Positions 1-8,961 of a stretch of DNA of 64,000 nucleotides are shown piece after piece. Position 1 is the stretch's first letter. The number at the start of each line of letters is the position of its first letter. The stretch is from GCA-002050365 sp038235165 (GTDB taxonomy: Bacteria; Acidobacteriota; Blastocatellia; Pyrinomonadales; Pyrinomonadaceae): the NCBI GenBank assembly GCA_038235165.1, contig JBBSUG010000011.1, positions 62,001 through 126,000 on the forward strand, written 5' to 3'. The position numbers were made by a program, and so were the translations under genes. The notes under the pieces were generated by a model that saw nothing but the letters and a program-made list of their open reading frames with translations, was not told the DNA's origin and did no database searches.

Positions 1-1146
1 TTCGTGGCTGATGATTTTCACGTTCGCGTGTTCCCCGAACAGCTCGTCCAGTTTTTCGAGCGTCGCATCTTTGCTGCAATCGTCAACGAAAATAAAATTC
101 GACTGATACCCGCCCTTCGCCAATTTCGCTTCGACACTACGCAAAGTGTTGGCAAGATACGGCAGCGCAGCTTCTTCGTTATAACACGGAATGACGACTG
201 TGACGGGGGTTTTATCAGAACCGTCTGCGTCAGCGGGCGAATTTGCCGTCGCCTGTAAAGTTTTTGCAGTGACGCTCAAACCGTCCGCTAACGCAGACGG
301 TTCCGACTTGATTCCCAAGAATTCTGCGCCGCCGACGAAATCATACCGCTTGAGATATTCTTTTAAAACCCATTCCATTTTGTCCAATTTCCGGTAATGG
401 CGGATGCGGTTGTAGTGCGAAGCGGCAGAAATGCGCGGCTGTTCAGGGTCTAATTCCCAAACGTGAAAATACAGTACGAACGGTTGATCGTTCTGTTCGT
501 GCCAATTCTGCACGGCGTGGCGCATCAGCGTATGCGGAATCTGCCGAAAATAATTTCCGCCTGAAATCGGGAAAAGTCCGAAACCCAAATCGCGCGTCGA
601 ATACGGAAATTCCCAGATGGCTTTGCCGCCGGTGTGAACCTGATGCGTCAGACGTTTTTGGTTTGCATCTTTTTTAGACGGCAAAAATGAAGCGTCATAA
701 ACAAAATTTTCTTCCGCTAAAACATCGAAAACCCACGAATCTTTTTCGTAGTGTAATTTTTCGGCGGAACGGTAGCCGATGATTTTTTGTCCGCCCGCAT
801 CTTCCAAAGCGCGGTTGGTTTTGCGTAAATCTTCACGAAACTCTTCCGGCGTTAAATGCCGCAGACTGCGGTGATAAAATCCGCGCGAGGCGATTTCGTG
901 ACCGCGCGAAACTATTTCCCTGATAAGTTTCGGATTTTGTTCGGCGATCCAGCCGAGAACGAAAAACGTCGCTTTGGTTTTAAATTCGTCAAGTAAGTCG
1001 AGCGTTTTCAATGTATTACGCTCGTAACGCGGCTCGAAATTCGACCAGTTACGCTGCTGAATCAAATTCTCGAACGCGCCGACGTGAAAATAGTCTTCAA
1101 CGAGAACGGTTAAAAGATGATTTTTTTTTGGTGAAATTTTATTCAT
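1..1146 (-). CDS. Polysaccharide deacetylase (XrtA/DUF3473 type) fused to a GT2 glycosyltransferase, 3' end outside window
   Basis: 382 codons are open from an ATG to the left edge, with no stop. Residues 1-290 read as a polysaccharide deacetylase of the kind found in exosortase/PEP-CTERM exopolysaccharide clusters: an early LVEDYFHVGAFE motif, then KATFFVLGWIAE and GHEIASRGFYHRS, the NodB-fold metal and substrate segments. From about residue 312 the same frame continues as a family 2 glycosyltransferase: PVTVVIPCYNEEAALPYL followed by FIFVDDCSKDATLEKL, the nucleotide-binding and DxD-like start of a GT-A fold. One chain may therefore both trim N-acetyl groups and add sugars during capsule or EPS assembly. 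wecB lies 23 bp upstream on the same strand, so the two are probably one operon. The fusion is seen directly; the exosortase link is from family knowledge, and no exosortase is in the window. Confidence 0.85.
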   Translation of the reverse strand, partial: MNKISPKKNHLLTVLVEDYFHVGAFENLIQQRNWSNFEPRYERNTLKTLDLLDEFKTKATFFVLGWIAEQNPKLIREIVSRGHEIASRGFYHRSLRHLTPEEFREDLRKTNRALEDAGGQKIIGYRSAEKLHYEKDSWVFDVLAEENFVYDASFLPSKKDANQKRLTHQVHTGGKAIWEFPYSTRDLGFGLFPISGGNYFRQIPHTLMRHAVQNWHEQNDQPFVLYFHVWELDPEQPRISAASHYNRIRHYRKLDKMEWVLKEYLKRYDFVGGAEFLGIKSEPSALADGLSVTAKTLQATANSPADADGSDKTPVTVVIPCYNEEAALPYLANTLRSVEAKLAKGGYQSNFIFVDDCSKDATLEKLDELFGEHANVKIISHE

Positions 1147-1169
1147 CCGGCTTTTGATACAATTATTAA

Positions 1170-2375
1170 TTAAACGGCTTTGAGCTGTGTCGTTTTCACT
1201 TTGAGTTCGTCTTCGATTATTTTGACGATGCGCTGCGCCGCCCTGCCGTCGCCGAACGGGTTGGCGACTTCTTTGACCGATTTGATCCACGTTTCGACGG
1301 CGTAATTTTCTTCGAGCATAAATTTCAAACGGCGCGGACTGCCGCCGACGAGTTTCGCCACACCCGCGCTGATCGCTTCCGGGCGTTCCGTATTTTCGCG
1401 CAGAATGAGCAGCGGTTTGCCCAAACCCGGCGCTTCTTCCTGCACACCGCCGGAGTCGGACACAATCAGCCACGCATTTTTCATCAGCGTAATAAAATCA
1501 ATGTAATCGAGCGGTTCGAGCAAATGAACGTCGTCCGTCGCGGCTAGAATTTCATCAGTTATTTCCCGCACATTCGGGTTCGGATGCACCGGAAAAAGCA
1601 GACAGACATCTTTTCGCGCCGCGACGAAATCGCGCAGTACGCGCAGATTTCCGCTCATCGTTTCGCCGAAACTTTCGCGCCGGTGTGTCGTCAGCAAAAC
1701 ACGTTTTTTGCCCGTCGTTTGTTCGAGTAATTTCTCAATTTTGCGGCTCGGTTTCATTTTTTTTACAATCGCGCCGAGAGCATCAACGACCGGGTTGCCG
1801 GTCACGAAAATCTTGTCGCCCGAAACACCTTCCGCCAACAGATTGCGCCGGTTTTTTTCCGTCGCGGCAAAATGAAACGATGCAATTTGAGAAACCAGAC
1901 GGCGGTTCATTTCTTCGGGAAACGGGCTTTTCAAATTCCCCGAACGCAGTCCGGCTTCGATGTGACCGACCGGAATTTTGCGGTTAAATGCGGCGAGTGC
2001 GCCCGCCAGCGTTGTCGTCGTGTCGCCCTGCACTAAAATTAAATCCGGCTGTTCGGCATCTAAAATCTTGTCGAGTTTTGCTAAAATTTTTGAACAGACT
2101 TCGTTCGGCGTTTGATTTTTCGTCATCACGCGCAAATCGAAATCAGTTTCGATTTCGAGCATTTTCAAAAAAGGCTTGAGAAGCTGTTTGTGCTGGCTCG
2201 AAGACACGACGATAATTTGAAAAGATTTTTTCCGCAGTTCGCCGATCACCGGCGCGAGTTTGATCGCTTCCGGGCGCGTGCCGAAAAAAACGAGAATTTT
2301 TAAGCGTGTGTCCGCTGTTCGATGAAAATTACTCGGTTTAATTTTAGCAGTTCCGTCTCGCATTTTTGCATCCAA
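1170..2375 (-). CDS. wecB: UDP-N-acetylglucosamine 2-epimerase (non-hydrolysing)
   Basis: Converts UDP-GlcNAc to UDP-ManNAc in the cytoplasm, a precursor for surface polysaccharides. The 401-residue length fits the family. Recognisable motifs are LVFFGTRPEAIKLAPVI at the N-terminus, VQGDTTTTLAGALAAF, GHIEAGLRS, LTTHRRESFG and the UDP-binding SDSGGVQEEAPGLGKP near the C-terminus. The first 24 residues precede the usual family start, so initiation at the second Met (MRDGTAK, four codons in) is equally possible. It is followed after 23 bp by the deacetylase-glycosyltransferase fusion on the same strand, which supports a role in exopolysaccharide synthesis. The divergent TonB receptor begins only 37 bp away. 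Confidence 0.93.
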   Translation of the reverse strand: MDAKMRDGTAKIKPSNFHRTADTRLKILVFFGTRPEAIKLAPVIGELRKKSFQIIVVSSSQHKQLLKPFLKMLEIETDFDLRVMTKNQTPNEVCSKILAKLDKILDAEQPDLILVQGDTTTTLAGALAAFNRKIPVGHIEAGLRSGNLKSPFPEEMNRRLVSQIASFHFAATEKNRRNLLAEGVSGDKIFVTGNPVVDALGAIVKKMKPSRKIEKLLEQTTGKKRVLLTTHRRESFGETMSGNLRVLRDFVAARKDVCLLFPVHPNPNVREITDEILAATDDVHLLEPLDYIDFITLMKNAWLIVSDSGGVQEEAPGLGKPLLILRENTERPEAISAGVAKLVGGSPRRLKFMLEENYAVETWIKSVKEVANPFGDGRAAQRIVKIIEDELKVKTTQLKAV

Positions 2376-2378
2376 AGT

Positions 2379-2406
2379 CTGACAAAATCTTATTTCAAGC
2401 TAAACT
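2379..2406 (+). promoter_or_regulatory. Candidate promoter for the TonB receptor, no room for a leader
   Basis: CTGACA and TAAACT lie 16 bp apart. The expected transcription start is at or within a few bases of the ATG of the next gene, an in-frame TAA sits four codons before that ATG, and there is no Shine-Dalgarno sequence. If this is the promoter the mRNA would be leaderless. The boxes are imperfect. Confidence 0.3.
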
Positions 2407-2412
2407 CAAAAT

Positions 2413-4743
2413 ATGTGGTTTTCTTTTTTTCACAAAGGTCAGAGATTCTTTTTATCCGGCGGCGGCACGATTTTTGTTTTATTGTGTCTTGTTTGCCAAA
2501 TGTTTTCACAAACCGAAAACAATCGTCTTTTGCGCGGAAATGTTGTTGATTCGAGCGGTCTGCCGGTCGTCACGGCGGAAGTAAAAATTGTCTTCGCGTC
2601 CGGCAAAGAATCGGTTTGCCCGTATGATAATCAAAGCGGATTTACCTGTGAAGCGGCTCTGAACGAAAGTTTTACGCTTGTCATTCAAGCGCAGGGCTTT
2701 TCTATTCTACAACAAAAATATAATTTACCGCAAGACTTTTCTGAAAATGAAAATTTCACGCTGTCGCCCGCTTCGCTCAGCGAAAAAGTCGTCGTCACGG
2801 CAGCCCGCACGGAAACCCGGCTCGGCGAAACGGCGGCGAGCGTCGTCACGCTTTCAAACGCTCAATTGCAGGAGACCGCCGCACCGACGATTGATGATAA
2901 ATTGCGGCAGGTTGCGGGATTTTCGCTGTTTCGCCGGTCGGGGAGCCGTTATGCCAACCCGACTTCACAAGGCGTTTCACTGCGCGGTGTCGGCGCGTCG
3001 GGCGCGAGTCGTTCGCTGGTTTTATTTGACAATGTGCCGCTTAACGACGTTTTCGGCGGCTGGATTTTGTGGAACCGGGTTGCACCGCTGGCAGTCGAAA
3101 ATGTTGAAGTTCTGCGCGGCGGCGCGTCGAGTTTATACGGCAGCGACGCGCTGAGCGGAACGATCAATATCATTCCACGCCGAACCCGCGAAAATTATAT
3201 TTTTTCGGGCGAACTTTACAGCGGCACACAAAAAACACTTTCCGGCGCGACATTTTTCGGCTTTTCAAAAAACAGATACACGGCGGATTTCACGGCGGCA
3301 AATTTTCAAACACGCGGCTATATTTTAACCGATCCGGCGATGCGCGGCGCGGCTGACAGCTTTGCCGGGTCGAGAAATACGAACTTTTCCGGGCGCATTG
3401 CGAAGAGTTTGTTCGGCGACAACACGCAGATTTTTTTCAAAACATCATATTTCGGCGAAGCGCGAACAAACGGCACGCCCGCGCAGATCAACCGCACACA
3501 TTTGCGCGAATTCGTTTTAGGCGGCGATTCTTCAATTCCAAACTCCAAATTTCAGATTCCAAATTTTAAGTTCGACTGGCGTATTTACGGCGGAACACAG
3601 GTTTATGACCAGACATTTTCGGCGGTCAGTGCTAATCGGAACAGCGAGAGTTTGACTCGTTTGCAGCGCGTTCCGGCGCAGAACGTCGGATTTTCGGGTC
3701 AGGTTTCGGGCGTGTTTTTGAAAAATCAGACTTTTGTTTTTGGCGTTGAAGCGCGGCAGGTACGCGGCGAAAGTCAGGAAACCGGCTATTTCAACAACCG
3801 CGTCACAACGGTCGGCAGGGCGGGCGGACGCGAGCGGACGTTCGGGTTTTTCGTTCAGGATTTTGCACGAATCGGGAAGAAATTTATTTTGGCGGGGAGT
3901 CTGCGTTTTGACGACTGGCTGAATTATCGCGGTTTGATTTCGACGCGGACGCTATCTCTCAATGAAACTTTGACGGCTAATTTTTCCGACCGCCGCGAAA
4001 ATGCCGTCAGCCCACAAATTTCCGCGCTTTATCAATTTACCAACAATTTTTCGCTGTTCGCACTCGCTTCAAAAAGTTTTCGCGCACCTACTTTAAACGA
4101 ACTTTATCGCGGTTTTCGCGTCGGCAGCGTCGTCACCAACGCGAACGAGAATCTGCGAGCCGAAAAAGCGGTGAATTATGAAACCGGCGCAAGTTTCAGC
4201 CGCCGTAAATTGTATTTGCGCGGCAGTCTTTTTCTGACGGAAATCTCCCAGCCGATTGCCAATGTGACCTTGTCAATTATGCCGAATTTAATCACGCGCC
4301 AACGGCAGAATGCCGGAAAAACGCGATCAGTTGGTGCGGAAATCGAGGCGGAAACGCGCATTAAAAATTTCGGTATTTCCGCCGGTTATCTGTTCACCGA
4401 TTCGCGCGTGACGAAATTTCCCGCCAATCAAAATTTGGAAAATTTGTTCGTGCCGCAGACGGCGCGGCAGCAATTTACTTTCCAGACAAATTACACGAAA
4501 AACAACTGGACGCTGGCGTTTCAGGGACGCGCCGCGTCGAAACAGTTTGACGATGATCTGAATCTTTTCCGGCTCGAACCGTATTTCCAGCTCGACATTT
4601 ACGCGGCGCGGAGATTCAGGAAAAACCTGCAAATTTATGCGGCACTCGAAAATGTCTTTAACTCGCGCTACTCAATCGCCAAAACGCCCGTGCGAAGCAT
4701 CAGTTCACCGGTTAATCTGCGCGTCGGGATTCGTTGGAATTAA
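2413..4743 (+). CDS. TonB-dependent outer-membrane receptor
   Basis: Gated outer-membrane transporter of 776 residues for an unknown ligand. A signal peptide (hydrophobic GGGTIFVLLCLVCQMFSQ, cleavage near residue 33) is followed by a small carboxypeptidase-regulatory-like beta domain (about 38-115). The plug follows (about 125-235), with VVVTAARTETRLGETAASV, GVSLRGVGASGASRSLVLFD and the VEVLRGGASSLYGSDAL segment. A 22-strand barrel ends in RVGIRWN, with the terminal aromatic expected region for BAM recognition. Residues 374-386 (SIPNSKFQIPNFK) are encoded by an inserted heptamer repeat, listed separately. No ExbB/ExbD or binding protein is adjacent, so the substrate cannot be inferred. The ATG is the only plausible start because a stop lies 12 bp upstream in frame. 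Confidence 0.92.
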   Translation: MWFSFFHKGQRFFLSGGGTIFVLLCLVCQMFSQTENNRLLRGNVVDSSGLPVVTAEVKIVFASGKESVCPYDNQSGFTCEAALNESFTLVIQAQGFSILQQKYNLPQDFSENENFTLSPASLSEKVVVTAARTETRLGETAASVVTLSNAQLQETAAPTIDDKLRQVAGFSLFRRSGSRYANPTSQGVSLRGVGASGASRSLVLFDNVPLNDVFGGWILWNRVAPLAVENVEVLRGGASSLYGSDALSGTINIIPRRTRENYIFSGELYSGTQKTLSGATFFGFSKNRYTADFTAANFQTRGYILTDPAMRGAADSFAGSRNTNFSGRIAKSLFGDNTQIFFKTSYFGEARTNGTPAQINRTHLREFVLGGDSSIPNSKFQIPNFKFDWRIYGGTQVYDQTFSAVSANRNSESLTRLQRVPAQNVGFSGQVSGVFLKNQTFVFGVEARQVRGESQETGYFNNRVTTVGRAGGRERTFGFFVQDFARIGKKFILAGSLRFDDWLNYRGLISTRTLSLNETLTANFSDRRENAVSPQISALYQFTNNFSLFALASKSFRAPTLNELYRGFRVGSVVTNANENLRAEKAVNYETGASFSRRKLYLRGSLFLTEISQPIANVTLSIMPNLITRQRQNAGKTRSVGAEIEAETRIKNFGISAGYLFTDSRVTKFPANQNLENLFVPQTARQQFTFQTNYTKNNWTLAFQGRAASKQFDDDLNLFRLEPYFQLDIYAARRFRKNLQIYAALENVFNSRYSIAKTPVRSISSPVNLRVGIRWN
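3534..3567 (-). repeat. Heptamer array inside the TonB receptor gene
   Basis: Read on the minus strand this is a run of AATTTGG, AATCTGA, AATTTGG and AGTTTGG units, the same heptamer family found in several gaps of the window. It shares the 17 bases AATTTGGAGTTTGGAAT exactly with the array at 10487-10521. It is read in frame and encodes SIPNSKFQIPNFK in a barrel loop of the receptor. Confidence 0.75.
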
Positions 4744-4795
4744 ATTCGAGATTCCGATATTTGTTTTGGAATCTCCAATTTGAAGTCTGATGATT

Positions 4796-6847
4796 TTACG
4801 GCGCACTGTTAGACGGCACAGGTATATCATTATTTTGACCGAATTGTGCGCCTCGAAATCCGCTGTCGGAACTGCGATTTACGTACCAAGTTCCGTTTGA
4901 CGGGCGGAACACGGCAATGTCAGTTTTACCGTCACCGTCGTAATCACCGGGTTCGGGAATATCCGTTCCGAATCCGAATTGGGAACTAATAAATCCGTCG
5001 CGGCTTCTATTTATATACCAAATTCCGCTCGGATTTCGGCGAACGGCAAAATCAGTCTTTCCGTCGCCGTCATAATCGCCCGAAACAGGCGTGTCTTCAA
5101 ACTGATTGCCGCTGCCGAATTGGAAGCCGCGAACGCTGTTGTCGGAACTTTGCAAAACATACCACACGGCATTACTCGTCATTCTGAAAACCGCAATATC
5201 GGCTTTTCCATCGCCGTCAAAATCACCTCTGAGCGGAAAGTCTATTCCGTTCATACCAAACTGTTGAGAGCGTAAAACGGCGTTTGAACTTTGCAAAATA
5301 TAGACATATCTCGGTAAAGACAAATTCGAGTCGCCGCGCGAGACGGCGATGTCGGCTTTTCCGTCGCCGTCGTAATCGGCGGCAACCGGAAAATCAGTAT
5401 TTTGTCCGAATTGTATGCTGTAAAACGTATTGTCCCGACTGCGAAGCTGATACCAGAAACCGTTTTCAGGACGAAAAATGCCGATGTCCGTTTTGCCGTC
5501 ACCGTCGAAATCTTCCGGTGTCACATAATCTCCGGCTTGTCCGAATTGGCGGCTGCGAAATGAATTATCCGCACTGTTCAGAATGTACCAAACGCCGTTA
5601 GACGGACGAAAAACCGAAAAATCCGTTTTCAAGTCGCCGTCGAAATCGGCGGCGGCTTTGGCGCGGGTAATTTTATCAATCTGCCCGTTCGTGTAACAAA
5701 CGTAAATCTCGCCGTCTTCGTCTTCGCCGAACGAAGAAATCAGGCGCGGCGTGTCAACCAAAACGGTTTGCTGGTTATTATTCCAAATCAGTATTTCGCC
5801 CGTGCAGTAATCGCCGTAAACGTATGCGCCGTTCGGCAAGTTTCCCTTTGCGCCGCGATAAACGTAGCCGCCGATGATCGAACAGCGTCCGCCTGCGTGA
5901 GTATATTGAAAAATCGGCAGCGTGAAATTCGTCGCATCGCAGAGACTTGCATCAACGATGCAGGAATTTCCCTCGTAATTGTGCCAGCCGTAATTTGCCC
6001 CTCTCGTGATGATGTCGGCTTCTTCAATCGCGTTCTGCCCGACATCGCCCGCCCAGAGCTGCCGCGTTCCGCCGCGATCAAACGACCACCGGAAAGGGTT
6101 TCTGAGTCCGAGCGTCCAAATTTCCTGACAGGTGCTGCCGGTCGCCGCGCTGCCGGAATCGCACCGGACGGTGTTTGCGCCGATGAACGGATTCATCGGC
6201 GGAATCAGATACGAAACCGGCGATCCGTTCGGCACGTTGACATCAATCCGAAGCATTTTGCCGAGAAGCTGTGCCGGATTCTGGGCGCGGTTGTCCGGGT
6301 CGTTCGCCGAACCGCCGTCGCCCATTCCGATATACAAAAAGCCGTCGGGACCGAAATCAATCATTCCGCCGTTATGATTTGAAAACGGCTGCGGAATCGT
6401 CAAAATAATTCGTTCAGTGGCGGGGTCGCCCTGATTCGCGTTGCCCGCCGCCGTTTTATATTCGGCGATGACCGTTGCGCCGTCTCCGGCTCGCGTGTAG
6501 TCAACGTAAAACTTCCCGTTCGCCGCAAATTGCGGGTGAAACGTCAGCCCCAAAAGTCCGCGTTCATCACCCCCGGACAAGGGAACCGCAATTTTCGAGG
6601 CGAGATTGATAAAATCAGTCGGCGCAGTAGAACCCGGCTGAACGACTCTGATGATTCCGCCCTGCTGCACGATGAACAGCCGCCGACTGCCGTCACCGGC
6701 ACCGCGCACCAAAACCGGACGGGACAATCCCGTCAAAAACGGTTGCAACCGAATCGTCAATGGCGCAGGATTTGTCTGCGCCGCAAACGTCAAGTTAAAC
6801 AACAGGATAAAGAGTCCAAAAACGACAATAAACTTCAATTTTCGCAT
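4796..6847 (-). CDS. Secreted PQQ-dependent sugar dehydrogenase with six calcium-binding repeats
   Basis: Exported 683-residue protein. A signal peptide (LKFIVVFGLFILLFNLTFAAQ) precedes a glucose/sorbosone dehydrogenase beta-propeller (about 30-395), with ERGLLGLTFHPQF, the PQPFSNHNGG segment holding the presumed catalytic His, LYIGMGDGGSANDPDNRAQ and YVYGDYCTGEI. Family members oxidise aldoses in the periplasm using PQQ and calcium. From residue 397 six VCBS/FG-GAP-like repeats follow, each with a DxDxDGKTD calcium loop and a VFRPSNGxWY strand. A paralogue at 19229-20638 has the same catalytic module but a different C-terminal domain. The start has a GGAG ribosome site. No PQQ synthesis genes are in the window, so cofactor identity rests on family membership. 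Confidence 0.88.
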   Translation of the reverse strand: MRKLKFIVVFGLFILLFNLTFAAQTNPAPLTIRLQPFLTGLSRPVLVRGAGDGSRRLFIVQQGGIIRVVQPGSTAPTDFINLASKIAVPLSGGDERGLLGLTFHPQFAANGKFYVDYTRAGDGATVIAEYKTAAGNANQGDPATERIILTIPQPFSNHNGGMIDFGPDGFLYIGMGDGGSANDPDNRAQNPAQLLGKMLRIDVNVPNGSPVSYLIPPMNPFIGANTVRCDSGSAATGSTCQEIWTLGLRNPFRWSFDRGGTRQLWAGDVGQNAIEEADIITRGANYGWHNYEGNSCIVDASLCDATNFTLPIFQYTHAGGRCSIIGGYVYRGAKGNLPNGAYVYGDYCTGEILIWNNNQQTVLVDTPRLISSFGEDEDGEIYVCYTNGQIDKITRAKAAADFDGDLKTDFSVFRPSNGVWYILNSADNSFRSRQFGQAGDYVTPEDFDGDGKTDIGIFRPENGFWYQLRSRDNTFYSIQFGQNTDFPVAADYDGDGKADIAVSRGDSNLSLPRYVYILQSSNAVLRSQQFGMNGIDFPLRGDFDGDGKADIAVFRMTSNAVWYVLQSSDNSVRGFQFGSGNQFEDTPVSGDYDGDGKTDFAVRRNPSGIWYINRSRDGFISSQFGFGTDIPEPGDYDGDGKTDIAVFRPSNGTWYVNRSSDSGFRGAQFGQNNDIPVPSNSAP

Positions 6848-6947
6848 TTATAATTCTCCACAGAGTAATTTTCAGCAGTAGAACAAAAATAAATTATACT
6901 CCGCCGCAAACGGGTGCAAAAGTAAAATTATTCGATTCGTATCCGTC

Positions 6948-8603
6948 TTATTCTTTAGTGACATTAATGTAATAAAGATCGGTGTCCGCCATAAAATCGT
7001 CTTTCGTCAGCGGTGTTTTCATTTCCCGCCAGTCGGTCGTCGGTTTAATAATTCGCCAGTTCCCTTTTGTACCGACGCTGACCGGCATCGCAAAACCTTT
7101 TTCGTCCGCTTTCCAGCGATATGCCACTGATTTTTTTGCTTCATCAAATTTTAATTCGAGTGTCGGAATCATTGTGTGGCGCAGATATTGATTAAAAATC
7201 GGGGTCAGATTCATTTTCGTCTGAGCGTTAAAATAAGCGACGACATCTTCGGTCATAATCGTCTGATATTTGAAATGCTGATAGAAATCGTGAATTAGCT
7301 TGAACCATTTTTTATCGTCGTTGACGACGCTTCGCAGCGTGTTTATCATCAACGCGCCCTTAAAATACATGTCCTGCGGCGGTTCGGTATTGGTGTTGCG
7401 GGCAGTGATAATCGGTTCTTTGTTTTCGACTTTCGGTTTCAAACCGTTCAAATATTTGATCGCGTCGTCGTGACCCCAACGGTATTCGACGTAGAGCGGT
7501 TCCATATATGTCGTCCAGCCTTCGTGAATCCACATATCGGAGCGGTCTTTGGCAGTCACGGAATTGCCGAACCATTCGTGTCCGCTTTCGTGAATGATGA
7601 TGAAATCGAATTTCAGGCTGATGCCGACTCCCGTCCAGTCGCGCCCGTAATAACCGTTTTCAAAATGATTGCCGTAAGCGACCGCGCTCTGGTGTTCCAT
7701 CCCGGCATAAGGAACTTCGATCAATTTGTAACCGTCCTTTTCAAACGGATATTCGCCGAAATATTTTTCGTAAGCGGCGAGCATTTCCGGCACCTGCGCG
7801 AACTGTTTTTTCGCTTTTTCCAAGTTTTCCGGCAGCACGAAATAGTCGAGCGGCAGATTTTTGTATTTGTCGCTGAAATGTGTGTAATTGCCGATGTTCA
7901 TTGAAATATTGTAATTATTAATCGGATACTGAACGTCCCAATCCCAGCGCGTGTAACCGTCGCCGAGATCGGTTTTACCGGCAAATCTGCCGTTGGAAAC
8001 ATCGGTCAAATCGTTCGGAATCGAAACGCTGATCCGCATATTTTCCACTTCGTCGTGCCACTGATCCTTGTTCGGAAACCAGATGCTCGCGCCGACTCCC
8101 TCGCACGAAGTATTGACCCAGAAATTTCCCGCCGGGTCTTTCTTAAACGTGATGCCGCCGAATCTGCCAGTCTCAATCGGATTGCCCGAATAATAAAAAT
8201 CAATCGAATAAGTCTGCCCTTTTCTTAAAGTTTCGGGGAAATTAATGTAAACGGCGCGACTTGCATTATCGCGGTTGTATTTCAACACTTTATTTTCATA
8301 CAAAATCTTGTCAATCTTCAGCGCGGAATGCAGATCAATTTGAATACGGCTGCCGTCTTTGAGCATTTTGAAACGAATCGTGTTTTTCCCGCTCAAAAAC
8401 TTTTTTGCCGGATCAACGCGCACGTCCAAATGATAATAAAGCAAATCGTTATTAGCGCGATATTCGCCGTAATCGCCTTGCAAAACATCAATTTTCTTTG
8501 GGGAAACTGCCGCCGCACTTGTGGTTTGTCCGAAAATCGGATTGACGGCAAATACCGCCAAAAGCATCACCAACGCCGCATTAAACAAAATTTTTGATAA
8601 CAT
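6948..8603 (-). CDS. M1 family zinc metallopeptidase (aminopeptidase)
   Basis: Exported aminopeptidase-like enzyme of 551 residues. A signal peptide covers about 1-26 (ends in NPIFGQ). The beta-rich N-terminal domain begins with YYHLDVRVDPAKKFLSGKNTI. The zinc site is HESGHEW (H338, E339, H342) with the third ligand E361 in HEGW, exactly the HExxH-x18-E spacing of family M1. The substrate-anchoring GAMEN motif is present in the variant form AGMEHQ (300-305), as seen in bacterial secreted M1 enzymes. The protein is shorter than PepN because the C-terminal helical domain is reduced. A GAGG ribosome site precedes the ATG. It probably trims peptides in the periplasm; it stands alone between two unrelated genes. 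Confidence 0.92.
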   Translation of the reverse strand: MLSKILFNAALVMLLAVFAVNPIFGQTTSAAAVSPKKIDVLQGDYGEYRANNDLLYYHLDVRVDPAKKFLSGKNTIRFKMLKDGSRIQIDLHSALKIDKILYENKVLKYNRDNASRAVYINFPETLRKGQTYSIDFYYSGNPIETGRFGGITFKKDPAGNFWVNTSCEGVGASIWFPNKDQWHDEVENMRISVSIPNDLTDVSNGRFAGKTDLGDGYTRWDWDVQYPINNYNISMNIGNYTHFSDKYKNLPLDYFVLPENLEKAKKQFAQVPEMLAAYEKYFGEYPFEKDGYKLIEVPYAGMEHQSAVAYGNHFENGYYGRDWTGVGISLKFDFIIIHESGHEWFGNSVTAKDRSDMWIHEGWTTYMEPLYVEYRWGHDDAIKYLNGLKPKVENKEPIITARNTNTEPPQDMYFKGALMINTLRSVVNDDKKWFKLIHDFYQHFKYQTIMTEDVVAYFNAQTKMNLTPIFNQYLRHTMIPTLELKFDEAKKSVAYRWKADEKGFAMPVSVGTKGNWRIIKPTTDWREMKTPLTKDDFMADTDLYYINVTKE

Positions 8604-8739
8604 TTTTTACCTCGTTTGAATTCATTATAGAAGCAGTTCGGTTTTTGACAAAAAGAAGGAAGATAACTTTTGCTTTTGGTTTTGACACTGTGAAAGCCGT
8701 TGTTTGAAAAAGACCTATTTCGCGCCATGAACAAAAATT

Positions 8740-8886
8740 GGAGCGCAGGCGGCTCGCCTGCCCCGTTCAAGCGAAGCAAAGAACGGGGAAACGCCACTCA
8801 ACCAAAAATGTTATTTTATGGGCGTGCGACGCGCATTCGTTCTCGCTTCGCTTGCACGAATGCGGCAGGCGAGCCGCCTGCGCTCC
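8740..8886. repeat. 147-bp palindromic element with 23-bp perfect inverted ends (family B)
   Basis: The ends begin GGAGCGCAGGCGGCTCGC and are exact reverse complements over 23 bases. The interior also pairs partly (AGCGAAGCAAAGAACG against CGTTCTCGCTTCGC). It fills most of the 358-bp gap between the divergent M1 peptidase and vWA genes. No open frame or transposase is present, so it behaves like a MITE or REP-type element. The rest of the gap shows no gene. Confidence 0.8.
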
Positions 8887-8961
8887 AACCTGCGCTCCGG
8901 TTTAAATAATTTCATTGCCTTTTGAGAGTAATTAGATTTATCATTAAAAGACATTAAATTT

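Noticed and set aside
2678..3154. A 158-codon frame overlapping the first TonB receptor
   Set aside because: Same-strand alternative frame of the plug domain, very basic and motif-free.
5768..6382. A 204-codon plus-strand frame inside the PQQ dehydrogenase
   Set aside because: The opposite strand encodes a recognisable propeller with conserved motifs throughout; this frame has no motif or ribosome site.
8740..8886. Insertion sequence
   Set aside because: There is no transposase frame inside; length and structure fit a non-autonomous palindromic element.
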